Below, piece after piece: positions 26,949 to 34,860 of a stretch of 41,517 bases of DNA. Source of the DNA: an uncultured Bacteroidota bacterium (GTDB lineage: Bacteria; Bacteroidota; Bacteroidia; Bacteroidales; Bacteroidaceae); assembly GCA_947168315.1 (NCBI GenBank), contig CAMVLL010000009.1, positions 1 through 41,517 of the forward strand. Reading direction: 5' to 3'. The translations under genes and the position numbers were made by a program. The notes under the pieces are model-generated. The model saw only the letters and a program-made list of their open reading frames with translations. It ran no database searches and was not told the DNA's origin. Positions within the stretch are counted from its first letter, which is position 1, and the number at the start of each line of letters is the position of its first letter.

Positions 26949-28052
26949 ATGAATGGTAATGATAAAATAAGGGTAGGAATCACACATGGTGACATAAACG
27001 GCGTGGGATATGAGCTCATTCTGAAAGCATTTGCCGATCCTGCGATATACGAGTTCTGTACTCCTATCGTCTATGGCTCGCCAAAGGTTGCTACCTATCA
27101 TCGAAAGGCTATTAATTCAGAGACGAATTTCAGTATCATCAACCAAGCTAAGGATGCGGAACCGAATCGTCTGAATATTTTGACCTGTGTTGATGATGAA
27201 CTGAAAGTCGAATTAGGACGTCCATCTATCGAGGCTGGCAAAGCATCTCTCGATGCCTTGCGTAAGGCATTGAACGACTATATGGACGGATTGATTGATG
27301 TGTTGGTGACAGCACCAGTTTATAATCAGACAATTCAAAACGATTCGTACGTTTACTTGAATCAAGCAGGTTATGTACAGCAGGAAGCAGGCGAAGGACA
27401 GATTCCTTTGACTGTTTTAGTAAAAGATGATCTGCGTATCGCTTTGGCAACGGATGATATCCCTCTCAATAAGATTCTCGAAAACCTGACTCCTGAACTG
27501 TTGAAAGAGAAAATACAAGTATTCCATCAGTCGTTGGTTGAGGACTTCGGCATTGACAATCCACGTATTGCTATTCTGTCACTCAATCCTCATGCCGGTC
27601 AGCATGGACAAATCGGCCTGGAGGAGCAAGAGCTGATTATTCCAGTTATGGATGAATTGGATGCAGAAGGTGTGATGAGTTTTGGCCCATATTCTGTCGA
27701 TGGTTTGATGGGATCTGGCAACTATATGCACTTCGATGGCATTATGGCGATGTATTATGACCAAGGTGCTGCTCCATTTAAGGCCTTAACCGAAGAAAGT
27801 GGAGTCAGATATACGGCTGGTTTGCCGATTGTTCATGTCGCTCCTGCGCACGGAGTAGCATACGATATCACAGGACAAGGAATCGCTGACGAGAGTGGAA
27901 TGCGTAATGCAATATATTTGGCTATCGATATCTTCCGTAATAGGATCTGGGAAGAAGAGATTCATTCCAATCCTTTGAGAAAGCAATATTTCGACAAGAG
28001 AGATGATAGCTATAAACTGAAGCTGGATGCTCCAGAAGAAGAAACATTGTAA
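26949..28052 (+). CDS. pdxA: PdxA-family protein with altered active site
   Basis: 367 residues, aligned along its length with 4-hydroxythreonine-4-phosphate dehydrogenase. PdxA oxidises and decarboxylates 4-phosphohydroxy-threonine in the DXP-dependent route to pyridoxal phosphate. The frame shows GITHGDINGVGYELI, NPHAG, and MYYDQGAAPFKAL. Several expected residues are gone. The usual PGHTEY reads LNQAGY. THIPL, with a Zn-ligand His, reads DDIPL. YHDQG, with another Zn His, reads YYDQG. APINK reads APVYN. Only the His of NPHAG remains among the three Zn ligands. The frame is intact and the rest is well conserved, so this is not decay by frameshift. It may be an inactive or repurposed homolog. 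It ends one base before the nucleotidyltransferase gene. Confidence 0.82.
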   Translation: MNGNDKIRVGITHGDINGVGYELILKAFADPAIYEFCTPIVYGSPKVATYHRKAINSETNFSIINQAKDAEPNRLNILTCVDDELKVELGRPSIEAGKASLDALRKALNDYMDGLIDVLVTAPVYNQTIQNDSYVYLNQAGYVQQEAGEGQIPLTVLVKDDLRIALATDDIPLNKILENLTPELLKEKIQVFHQSLVEDFGIDNPRIAILSLNPHAGQHGQIGLEEQELIIPVMDELDAEGVMSFGPYSVDGLMGSGNYMHFDGIMAMYYDQGAAPFKALTEESGVRYTAGLPIVHVAPAHGVAYDITGQGIADESGMRNAIYLAIDIFRNRIWEEEIHSNPLRKQYFDKRDDSYKLKLDAPEEETL

Positions 28053-28053
28053 A

Positions 28054-28764
28054 ATGAGATTTGCTATAATATCTGCGGGAGAAGGATCCAGGTTATCCCA
28101 AGAAGGAGTTTTGTTACCCAAACCAATGGTTCAGCTGAACGGCTGTGCCATGATTGATCGTCTGATACAAATATTCGGACGCTGCGGCGCCTCCGAGATT
28201 GTCATCATTATTAATAATGAACAGCCTCTGACAAAGGCTCATCTATTGGAACTTCAAAAGGTTTCAACTGTTCCTATTCGGCTTATCATCAAGTCGACAC
28301 CAAGTTCTATGCACAGTTTCTACGAACTCAGCAAGTATCTGCATGGTGATAAATTCTGTCTGACGACAGTTGACACCATCTTTTTGGAATCAGAATTCAA
28401 AACTTACATCGATGCTTTCGAAAAATCCGATTTAGATGGGATGATGGCTGTAACTGATTTTATTGATGATGAGAAACCGTTGTATGTCGGAACAGATCAG
28501 GAGAAACGTATTACGGGATTTTATGATGAACGTCGTGATGATTCCCGATACATCTCTGGTGGTATCTATTGTTTGGCTCCTTCTGCCTTGGAAACATTGC
28601 AAAAATGTATGGATGAAGGCTTGTCGCGTATGCGTAATTTCCAACGTCAGTTGGTTGTCGATGGACGAAATCTGAAAGCATACCCATTTTCTAAGATTTT
28701 GGATGTGGATCATGCTTCGGACATACAGAAAGCAGAGGAATTCTTGTTAAATCAGCAAAAATAA
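28054..28764 (+). CDS. Nucleotidyltransferase of the sugar-1-P/inositol-P type
   Basis: 236 residues. The start at ATG 28054 begins MRFAIISAGEGSRL. The NTP-transferase signature is A8-GEGSRL with PKP at 22-24 (GxGxRL...PKP). Metal-binding candidates are D107 in TTVDTIF and D217-V-D219 near the end. It should join a nucleotide to a sugar- or polyol-phosphate. Because a CDP-alcohol phosphotransferase follows two genes on, and because archaeal inositol-1-phosphate cytidylyltransferases have the same fold and partner, CTP:inositol-phosphate cytidylyltransferase is the leading guess. Other sugar-phosphate substrates are possible. It starts one base after the pdxA-like stop. Confidence 0.85.
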   Translation: MRFAIISAGEGSRLSQEGVLLPKPMVQLNGCAMIDRLIQIFGRCGASEIVIIINNEQPLTKAHLLELQKVSTVPIRLIIKSTPSSMHSFYELSKYLHGDKFCLTTVDTIFLESEFKTYIDAFEKSDLDGMMAVTDFIDDEKPLYVGTDQEKRITGFYDERRDDSRYISGGIYCLAPSALETLQKCMDEGLSRMRNFQRQLVVDGRNLKAYPFSKILDVDHASDIQKAEEFLLNQQK

Positions 28765-28769
28765 TTCGA

Positions 28770-29624
28770 ATGAAAAAACTCAATGTGATAGGAATCAGTC
28801 GGGGATCACAGTATTCTCCAAATCTGATGAATAGTGATGCGGCTATTTTTAACCTTGTCACACGTGAGTTGCAGAAAAAAGGATGGCAGATAACGACTTG
28901 TCCTGAAGATCTCTTTGAGGAAAAAGAATGCCATGCTGATGTTATCTATACGATGGCCCGTGATAAACGGACGATAGAGCGTTTGCTTCAACTAGAGGAA
29001 CAGGGAACATTGGTGATAAATGCGGCAAAAGGTTTGGAAAATTGTGTCAGACGACCTCTCACCGAACTTTTTATCCAGCATCAAATCCCTTATCCGGAAA
29101 GTTTTATTTGGTCGACCGACCAATATTTTGATAAAGCTTTCTTCCCATGTTGGTTTAAGCGTGGAGACTCATCCGCCATTGTGAAAGAAGATGTATGCTT
29201 CGTTGAATCGAGAGAACAAGCAAACAGGTTGCTTGAACAGTTCAAGGAGCGTGGAATAAAAACAATTGTAGTCAATAAGCATTTGGAAGGTGATTTGGTT
29301 AAGTTCTATGGCGTACGACATGTCGGCTTTTTCGATTGGGTACACAGTCGGCCGGATACACATAGTAAGTTTGGACTTGAACAAATCAACGGAATGCCTG
29401 TTGGTTACGACTTTGATATAGAGAGTTTAAAAAAGTGGAGCGATGAGGCTGCAAAGGTATTAGGTATAACAGTTTACGGAGGTGATTGTGTAATATCAGC
29501 CGATGGCTCCTTTAAGTTTATAGATTTTAATGACTGGCCAAGTTTTTCCCGCTGCCGTGAGGAGGCAGGAAAGGCAATAGCGGAGAGCATCTGCTATTTG
29601 ACCGAAGAACATCTGAGAAAATGA
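28770..29624 (+). CDS. ATP-grasp family protein, inositol-phosphate kinase-like
   Basis: 284 residues. The C-terminal half has the ATP-grasp pattern: FPCWFKRGD near 125-133, a central strand ending VVNKHLEGDLVKFYGV (about 167-182), then GITVYGGDCVI and FKFIDFNDWPSF. The Mg-ligand triad D239, D252 and N254 is intact. The order (LG.(S/T)(L/V)(F/Y)G.D ... (V/I)D(I/F)N..P.(F/Y)) resembles both ITPK (inositol 1,3,4-trisphosphate 5/6-kinase) and RimK-type ligases. An inositol-phosphate kinase would fit the cluster; a peptide or amino-acid ligase is not excluded. Its ATG overlaps no gene, but the following gene overlaps its stop by four bases. Confidence 0.75.
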   Translation: MKKLNVIGISRGSQYSPNLMNSDAAIFNLVTRELQKKGWQITTCPEDLFEEKECHADVIYTMARDKRTIERLLQLEEQGTLVINAAKGLENCVRRPLTELFIQHQIPYPESFIWSTDQYFDKAFFPCWFKRGDSSAIVKEDVCFVESREQANRLLEQFKERGIKTIVVNKHLEGDLVKFYGVRHVGFFDWVHSRPDTHSKFGLEQINGMPVGYDFDIESLKKWSDEAAKVLGITVYGGDCVISADGSFKFIDFNDWPSFSRCREEAGKAIAESICYLTEEHLRK

Positions 29625-30574
29625 TAGAAGAATTTGAAAAAGGATTAAAAGCATCCTTTAAATCGAATGATACGGAAGAGTGGTTGGATATACATTTTAA
29701 TCGTCCAATCGGATATATATGGGCTTTGTTCTTTAAAAGACTTAAAGTACACCCGAATGTAGTGACAATCTTGTCGATTATCCTTGGCGTGGCGGCAGGT
29801 ATCATGTTTTACTATCCGGATTTGAAACATACTTTGTTGGGAATCCTCTTCCTCGTTTGGGCAAATCACTACGATAGCTGTGACGGACAGCTGGCTCGTA
29901 TGACAGGACAGAAGACTCGATGGGGTAGAATGTTGGATGGCTTCGCTGGTGATATCTGGTTCATCACAATCTATGTCGCTATCTGCCTTCGACTGATGAA
30001 TCAACCCATGCCATTCAATATCGGAAATGGTATGCATTGGGGCATTTTTATCTGGATTCTCGCTATTTTCTCAGGAACATATTGTCATAGTAAACAATGT
30101 ACGCTTGCCGACTACTATCGGAATATCCATTTATACTTCCTGAAAGGAAAGAATGGGAGTGAATTGGACAATTATAAGCAACAACGTGAACTTTTCAACA
30201 GTCTTCCATGGAAAGGAAACTTCTGGTGGAAGATTTTCCTCTATTTCTACGGAAATTATACCAGAAATCAGGAGAAGATGACTCCGAACTTCCAAAAGTT
30301 TTATGCCATGGTTCGTGAAAAGTACGGTGATGAGATACCTCAATCATTACGTGATGAGTTCCGTGCAGAGAGTCTTCCACTGATGAAGTACACCAATATA
30401 CTGACGTTCAACACCCGCGCAATCGCTTTGTACATCAGTTTGTTGATAAAAGAGCCCTGGCTCTATTTTATCTTCGAAATTGTGATCATGACGTCGTTGT
30501 TCTTGTACATGCGTCACCGTCATGAAGCAATGTCGGCAAAGTTTTATCAAAAATTGAAGAGTCGTGAAGAATAA
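29621..30574 (+). CDS. CDP-alcohol phosphotransferase family membrane protein
   Basis: 317 residues with several hydrophobic helices (about 48-65, 70-83, 108-125, 135-150, 265-295). The family motif DxxDGxxAR(x8)GxxxD is exact: D85-SC-D88-G89-QL-A92-R93, eight residues, then G102-RML-D106. The fourth aspartate, usually at DxxxD, reads G110 with D111 one place later. Enzymes of this family transfer a phosphate-linked alcohol between CMP and an acceptor, such as diacylglycerol or inositol. With the cytidylyltransferase upstream, the donor may be CDP-inositol and the product phosphatidylinositol or an inositol sphingolipid. The ATG overlaps the ATP-grasp stop by four bases. Confidence 0.88.
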   Translation: MIEEFEKGLKASFKSNDTEEWLDIHFNRPIGYIWALFFKRLKVHPNVVTILSIILGVAAGIMFYYPDLKHTLLGILFLVWANHYDSCDGQLARMTGQKTRWGRMLDGFAGDIWFITIYVAICLRLMNQPMPFNIGNGMHWGIFIWILAIFSGTYCHSKQCTLADYYRNIHLYFLKGKNGSELDNYKQQRELFNSLPWKGNFWWKIFLYFYGNYTRNQEKMTPNFQKFYAMVREKYGDEIPQSLRDEFRAESLPLMKYTNILTFNTRAIALYISLLIKEPWLYFIFEIVIMTSLFLYMRHRHEAMSAKFYQKLKSREE

Positions 30575-31592
30575 ATATCGAAATATCTTTTTGTTTTTTG
30601 GCATCGCTGCTATCGTTATCATGCTGTTGACATTCAACATGCAGTATGATGAACTATGGAGGAATCTTAAACGAGCAGGTAATTGGTTGCCAGCTATCAT
30701 CGGACTTTGGGCTTTTATCTATATGCTCAATGCTTTATCATGGTATATCATCATTCGAGATGGAAGAAAAGGCTCACCAATATCTTACTGGAAAGTTTAT
30801 AAGTTGACCATCACAGGGTTTGCGCTCAACTATGCGACTCCTGGCGGCTTGATGGGAGGAGAACCTTACCGTATCATGGAATTGACACCATATGTGGGCG
30901 CAAGTAAGGCCACTTCATCGGTGATACTCTATGTGATGATGCATATTTTCTCTCATATCTGCTTCTGGTTTGCTTCCATCTTCCTGTATATCTTTATGTA
31001 TTCCGTTGATTTCCTCGCTGGCTTCTTCTTCTTCATTGTTGGAGCCGTATTACTTCTGCTAATTTATTTCTTTATGCGAGGATATAGTAAGGGAATGGCT
31101 GTGAAAACACTGCGATTGCTGGGATATGTCCCTTTCGCCAAGAAGTGGGCAATACGTTTTTCAGAGGAAAAGAAAGAGACTTTACAAAATATCGACAACC
31201 AAATAGCTGAATTGCACAAACAACGAAAGTCAACGTTCTATGCTTCACTTGGCTTAGAGTTCTTTGCTAGAATAGTTGGCTGTTTGGAAATCTATTTTAT
31301 CCTGAATATATTGACACATAACGTAAGCTTCCCTAATTGTATCTTGATTATGGCATTTACTTCTTTGTTTGCCAATATCTTCTTTTTCTCACCGATGCAG
31401 TTGGGCGTTCGCGAAGGTGGTTTTGCTATCTCGGTTGACCGACTTTCTATTCCGGGTGCATACGGCTTATATACAGGATTGCTAACCAGAGTTCGTGAAC
31501 TGGTATGGATTATTATTGGTGTCGCATTGATGAAAGTGGGAACCAGTGTTCATCCAAAAGAAGAAAATAAAACAGATGAAAAAGATAAATGA
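30564..31592 (+). CDS. Flippase-like membrane protein (UPF0104 / LPG synthase TM)
   Basis: 342 residues with about seven to eight membrane helices, of the YbhN/AglD-like family (lysylphosphatidylglycerol synthase TM region). Typical segments are YATPGGLMGGEPYRI and MQLGVREGGF near the end of the membrane part. Some family members move lipids across membranes. The start is GTG at 30564, overlapping the upstream stop by 11 bases; the next Met (codon 19) would remove the first helix. In this cluster it could carry the lipid made by the CDP-alcohol enzyme to the outer face of the inner membrane. Confidence 0.82.
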   Translation: MKNKYRNIFLFFGIAAIVIMLLTFNMQYDELWRNLKRAGNWLPAIIGLWAFIYMLNALSWYIIIRDGRKGSPISYWKVYKLTITGFALNYATPGGLMGGEPYRIMELTPYVGASKATSSVILYVMMHIFSHICFWFASIFLYIFMYSVDFLAGFFFFIVGAVLLLLIYFFMRGYSKGMAVKTLRLLGYVPFAKKWAIRFSEEKKETLQNIDNQIAELHKQRKSTFYASLGLEFFARIVGCLEIYFILNILTHNVSFPNCILIMAFTSLFANIFFFSPMQLGVREGGFAISVDRLSIPGAYGLYTGLLTRVRELVWIIIGVALMKVGTSVHPKEENKTDEKDK

Positions 31593-32298
31593 TATAAAAG
31601 GTGTCATCTTCGATTATGGTGGCACAATTGATACCAATAGCCGACATTGGGCTGAAGTTTTGTGGAGCCAATATGTAAAACACTGTATTCCTGTGACTAA
31701 GGAGAGTTTTCGTGAGGCTTATGTCTTTGGAGAAAGGACATTGGCAAAGTATCCTTATGTACGCCCGGACCATAACTTTTACGATGTTCTCCTTTTCAAA
31801 TGCAAGTTGCAAATGGAATACTTGGCCTTGCACGAGTATTTGGAGATGGATGAACGGAAACTACAACACTATGCACTGTCGGTAGCAGAAAGTAGTTATT
31901 CGTATGTTCAAGATATCTTAAAAATAACTCGTCCTGTCGTAAAAGCTTTATCCGAAAAATATAAGTTAGTGCTAGTTTCCAATTTTTATGGAAACATTCA
32001 GACGATATTAAATGATTTCAAATTAAATACTTTTTTTGCCGATATCGTAGAATCGTCGGTTGTTGGCGTTCGTAAGCCTGATCCTGCCATATATCAGTTG
32101 GGTGTTGACGCGATGGGCTTCAGCGCTGATCAAGTTTTGGTTGTCGGTGACTCGTTCTCAAAGGATGTTGTTCCAGCCAAGAAGTGTGGATGTAAAGTCG
32201 TTTGGTTGAAAGGTGAAGGTTGGGGAGGTGAAGTGATTGATGAATCCTTACCCGATGAGATTATTACGAGTTTAGATCAATTATTAGATATTATTTAA
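31576..32298 (+). CDS. HAD-superfamily hydrolase
   Basis: 240 residues. HAD motif I is VIFDYGGTIDTN, where the second Asp of DxD is Gly, as in the DxG class that includes YihX (DLGN). Motif II is LVSNFYGN, motif III KPDPAIYQ with Lys, and motif IV VVGDSFSKDVVPAKK. It is likely a small-molecule phosphatase. In this operon a phospho-inositol or phospholipid-head phosphate is a reasonable substrate guess, but sequence does not show it. The start at 31576 overlaps the flippase-like gene by 17 bases; an alternative ATG at 31546 would overlap more. Confidence 0.85.
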   Translation: MKKINDIKGVIFDYGGTIDTNSRHWAEVLWSQYVKHCIPVTKESFREAYVFGERTLAKYPYVRPDHNFYDVLLFKCKLQMEYLALHEYLEMDERKLQHYALSVAESSYSYVQDILKITRPVVKALSEKYKLVLVSNFYGNIQTILNDFKLNTFFADIVESSVVGVRKPDPAIYQLGVDAMGFSADQVLVVGDSFSKDVVPAKKCGCKVVWLKGEGWGGEVIDESLPDEIITSLDQLLDII

Positions 32299-32306
32299 GT
32301 AAAGAG

Positions 32307-33518
32307 ATGAAAAAATATTCATTAGTCAAGAAGGAGTATTTAGTTCCTTTTGTCTTAGTGACAACGTTGTTTTTCCTTTGGGGATTTGCAAGAGCTATCT
32401 TGGATGTACTAAACAAGCATTTCCAGAATGAGTTAAGCATTTCGATTACTCAGTCGGCCTGGATCCAGGTTACGACTTATCTGGGATATTTCTTGATGGC
32501 CATTCCTGCAGGATTATATATTAATCGTAAAGGTTATCGTAAAGGTGTTGTATTAGGATTGATTCTGTTTGGTGCTGGTGCCTTACTTTTTATACCGGGC
32601 ACATATATGGAGACATACTATGCATTTTTGGTTTGTCTTTTTATCATCGGATGTGGTCTGACATTCTTGGAAACAGCAGCCAATCCTTATGTGACGGAGT
32701 TGGGAGTGCCTGAAACATCTACAAGTCGTCTGAATTTGTCGCAGTCGTTCAACGGACTGGGAAGTTTGTTTGCTACTTTCGTGGTTGGACAGTTCTTCTT
32801 TAATTCTGATGAAACTGGAAATGTGGTCGTACCTTATTCGATTCTGGGTGCGCTCGTCTTGTGTATCGCAGTTATTTTCTCACAAGTACCTTTGCCTGAG
32901 ATAAAACATGAAGAAGAAGATACATATTCTTCTACATCAAATGGGTGGAAGAATCTCAAAAGACTGTTTACTTCTCATAAATTATTTGTTTTCGGTTTGT
33001 TCTCTTTGTTGGCTTATGAGGTGGCAGAGATTTCTATAAACAGTTATTTCATCAATTTTGTAACTGGAGAAGGATGGATGAACGATAATCTCGCATCTGT
33101 CATTCTTACTTGTGCTTTGGCGTTCTTCATGGTCGGACGTTTTGCTGGAAGTTGGATTATGCAGAAGATCAGAGCGGAGAAAATGTTGATGATTTGTGCC
33201 GCTGGAACAGTGATATGTATGCTTTTGGTATTGATGAATCTCGGGAAAATCTCATTGGTAGCCTTGGTTGCCAACTATTTCTTTGAAGCGATTATGTTCC
33301 CAACGATATTCTCACTCGCTTTAGTGGGTGTGGGAAATCTTACAAAGAGTGCTTCTTCGTTGTTGATGATGACTCCTGTCGGAGGATGCGGTTTCTTGTT
33401 GATGGGAATAATAGCAGATTGTACCAATTTGGTGATTCCGTTCTTCATTCCATTGATAGGATATTCGATCATACTTGTTTATGCCTTAGTTCTGATGCGA
33501 AGATGGAAAGAAAGATGA
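32307..33518 (+). CDS. MFS sugar transporter (FucP-like)
   Basis: 403 residues with 12 predicted helices. It starts VPFVLVTTLFFLWGFARAILDVLNKHFQ and includes LTFLETAANPYVTELG, both hallmarks of the L-fucose:H+ symporter/glucose-galactose transporter subfamily. It imports a monosaccharide or polyol by proton symport. The substrate is not known; inositol would fit the operon. It is last in the nine-gene run, 8 nt after the HAD gene, and is followed by a strong bidirectional terminator. Confidence 0.9.
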   Translation: MKKYSLVKKEYLVPFVLVTTLFFLWGFARAILDVLNKHFQNELSISITQSAWIQVTTYLGYFLMAIPAGLYINRKGYRKGVVLGLILFGAGALLFIPGTYMETYYAFLVCLFIIGCGLTFLETAANPYVTELGVPETSTSRLNLSQSFNGLGSLFATFVVGQFFFNSDETGNVVVPYSILGALVLCIAVIFSQVPLPEIKHEEEDTYSSTSNGWKNLKRLFTSHKLFVFGLFSLLAYEVAEISINSYFINFVTGEGWMNDNLASVILTCALAFFMVGRFAGSWIMQKIRAEKMLMICAAGTVICMLLVLMNLGKISLVALVANYFFEAIMFPTIFSLALVGVGNLTKSASSLLMMTPVGGCGFLLMGIIADCTNLVIPFFIPLIGYSIILVYALVLMRRWKER

Positions 33519-33521
33519 TAT

Positions 33522-33560
33522 AATAAATAAGGTGTAGAAATTTTCTACACCTTATTTATT
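33522..33560. terminator. Bidirectional terminator, MFS / PfkB kinase
   Basis: 17-base arms (33522-33538 and 33544-33560, core AAGGTGTAGA / TCTACACCTT) around a five-base loop, A/T-rich ends, between convergent genes. Confidence 0.92.
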
Positions 33561-33581
33561 ATATATATGTTCACGAATGTG

Positions 33582-34478
33582 TTATAATCGTTCCGCTTTG
33601 CACTTACTTTCTTTAATGAGATTCCACACATCTTGTTCCGTCCCTTGGAACGGTCCTGAATTTTCTTGGTTTAGCGTGGACATAGCTGCAGCAAAACATC
33701 CGGCTTCTTCGTAAGAAGCACCTTTGTTTCTCATATATAGATAACCAGTAGCATATGTATCGCCACATCCTGTTGCGTCAACAATCTTCTGTGGTGGGTA
33801 TGCTGGAATCTTATATAACTGATCGTCTACATAAATTATTGAGCCAAGGCTTCCTAAAGTAACAAGCACTTCCTTCACTCCCCACTTTCCTAATTGTTTT
33901 GCTGCTTCAATAGGGTCGGAATATCCAGTCAAGACATCCATTTCGAACTCATTGACTTTGAGTATATCGATGTATTTCATCGCTTTTTTCTTTTCAGGCC
34001 AATCTACGGAATAGACTTTTTCTCCACGAACCTCACGAAGGTAACCTTGAACATCAACACTCAGAATACCTTTGCCTGATAAATATTTGATAACATCCAA
34101 AGAGAAGTCATCGCTTAGTAAGCTGCCTAGGTGAAAAATGCGTGATTCTACATCTTGAAGGTCCTCAATCTGGAAAGGATCGGCCTTTGCTAACACACGT
34201 TGCTTACGGTTATCCTGGTTTATACCATACGAATTTTCAAAATAAACAGTCCGCTTACTTGGTATAACTTTTACTTTAATACCTCTGGCACGGATATCTT
34301 CTACTGACTTCATCTCACTTTCTGCCAGAGAAGTGACTAATTCAAAATGATCAAAACTGTCCAGATGACTGATTCCATGCGCAAAATAAAATGCAGTACC
34401 GCCAGGTAAATATGTCACTGACTTCGGCGTGACAATCTTATCTAATGTTATATGACCTATGCAACAAATATCGTTCAT
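33582..34478 (-). CDS. PfkB-family kinase, possible inositol kinase
   Basis: 298 residues. It has the N-terminal CCIGHITLDKIV and LPGGTAFYF motifs (PfkB substrate-binding GG) and the C-terminal DATGCGDTYATGYLY, where D240 is the catalytic base and GCGD replaces the common GAGD anion hole. The stretch FENSYG...RVLAKADPF recalls the myo-inositol kinase branch (plant MIK, archaeal inositol kinases), which have a similar R-V-x-x-x-A/C-D-P stretch; this is from memory. I place the start at ATG 34478, because an ATG at 34502 lies inside the -7 element. It is convergent with the transporter/phosphotransferase operon and could supply inositol phosphate to it. Adenosine, ribose or another sugar as substrate is not excluded. 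Confidence 0.82.
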   Translation of the reverse strand: MNDICCIGHITLDKIVTPKSVTYLPGGTAFYFAHGISHLDSFDHFELVTSLAESEMKSVEDIRARGIKVKVIPSKRTVYFENSYGINQDNRKQRVLAKADPFQIEDLQDVESRIFHLGSLLSDDFSLDVIKYLSGKGILSVDVQGYLREVRGEKVYSVDWPEKKKAMKYIDILKVNEFEMDVLTGYSDPIEAAKQLGKWGVKEVLVTLGSLGSIIYVDDQLYKIPAYPPQKIVDATGCGDTYATGYLYMRNKGASYEEAGCFAAAMSTLNQENSGPFQGTEQDVWNLIKESKCKAERL

Positions 34479-34501
34479 TGTCTTTTTATATGAAAAGTCC
34501 A

Positions 34502-34509
34502 CAAAATTA
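34502..34509 (-). promoter_or_regulatory. -7 element of the PfkB kinase gene
   Basis: The minus strand reads TAATTTTG (matches TAnnTTTG) at 34509-34502. Its position rules out the ATG at 34502 and supports 34478. A CTTG at 34531-34528 may serve as the -33. Confidence 0.55.
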
Positions 34510-34611
34510 CAAAAAACTTTTGTTTAGCAAGATTTTATCCTAGACATTTCATCTTTTTTACATATTTACCTAAAAGTAAATGATATTTTAAGAATAAGAC
34601 CAACTAACTGA

Positions 34612-34672
34612 AATGACATATTGAACATAAAACACGAAAAATAAACTATAATTTGCTACAATATGTGTCATT
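34612..34672. repeat. Imperfect inverted repeat upstream of susC
   Basis: AATGACATATTG (34612-34623) and CAATATGTGTCATT (34659-34672) pair with a two-base bulge across a 35-base spacer. It is 54 bases before the susC -33 element. It may be an operator of the Sus locus or a site for the PfkB-side promoter. Confidence 0.55.
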
Positions 34673-34725
34673 CTGTAAAGTTAATAATGTGGGAATTTGT
34701 TAAAACTTTAATAAATTACTTTATT

Positions 34726-34759
34726 TTTGACAATTGAAAATGAAATTTGATTATATTTG
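34726..34759 (+). promoter_or_regulatory. Promoter of susC-susD
   Basis: TTTG (34726-34729) and TATATTTG (34752-34759), 22 nt apart. The -7 is an exact match. The leader to the ATG is about 95 nt and includes a small hairpin near CTTTATT/AATAAGG. Confidence 0.65.
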
Positions 34760-34860
34760 CAGTCACTTTTGCTAGAGGGTAAATTCAATTTTTTTGAGTG
34801 TTCTTTATTCTTGTAATAAGGTGTTATTGCATGTGAACAACTTAATTTTTATAATATAAT

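Noticed and set aside
34479-34502. Longer start of the PfkB gene at 34502
   Set aside because: That ATG overlaps the TAATTTTG -7 element and would lie upstream of the transcript start.
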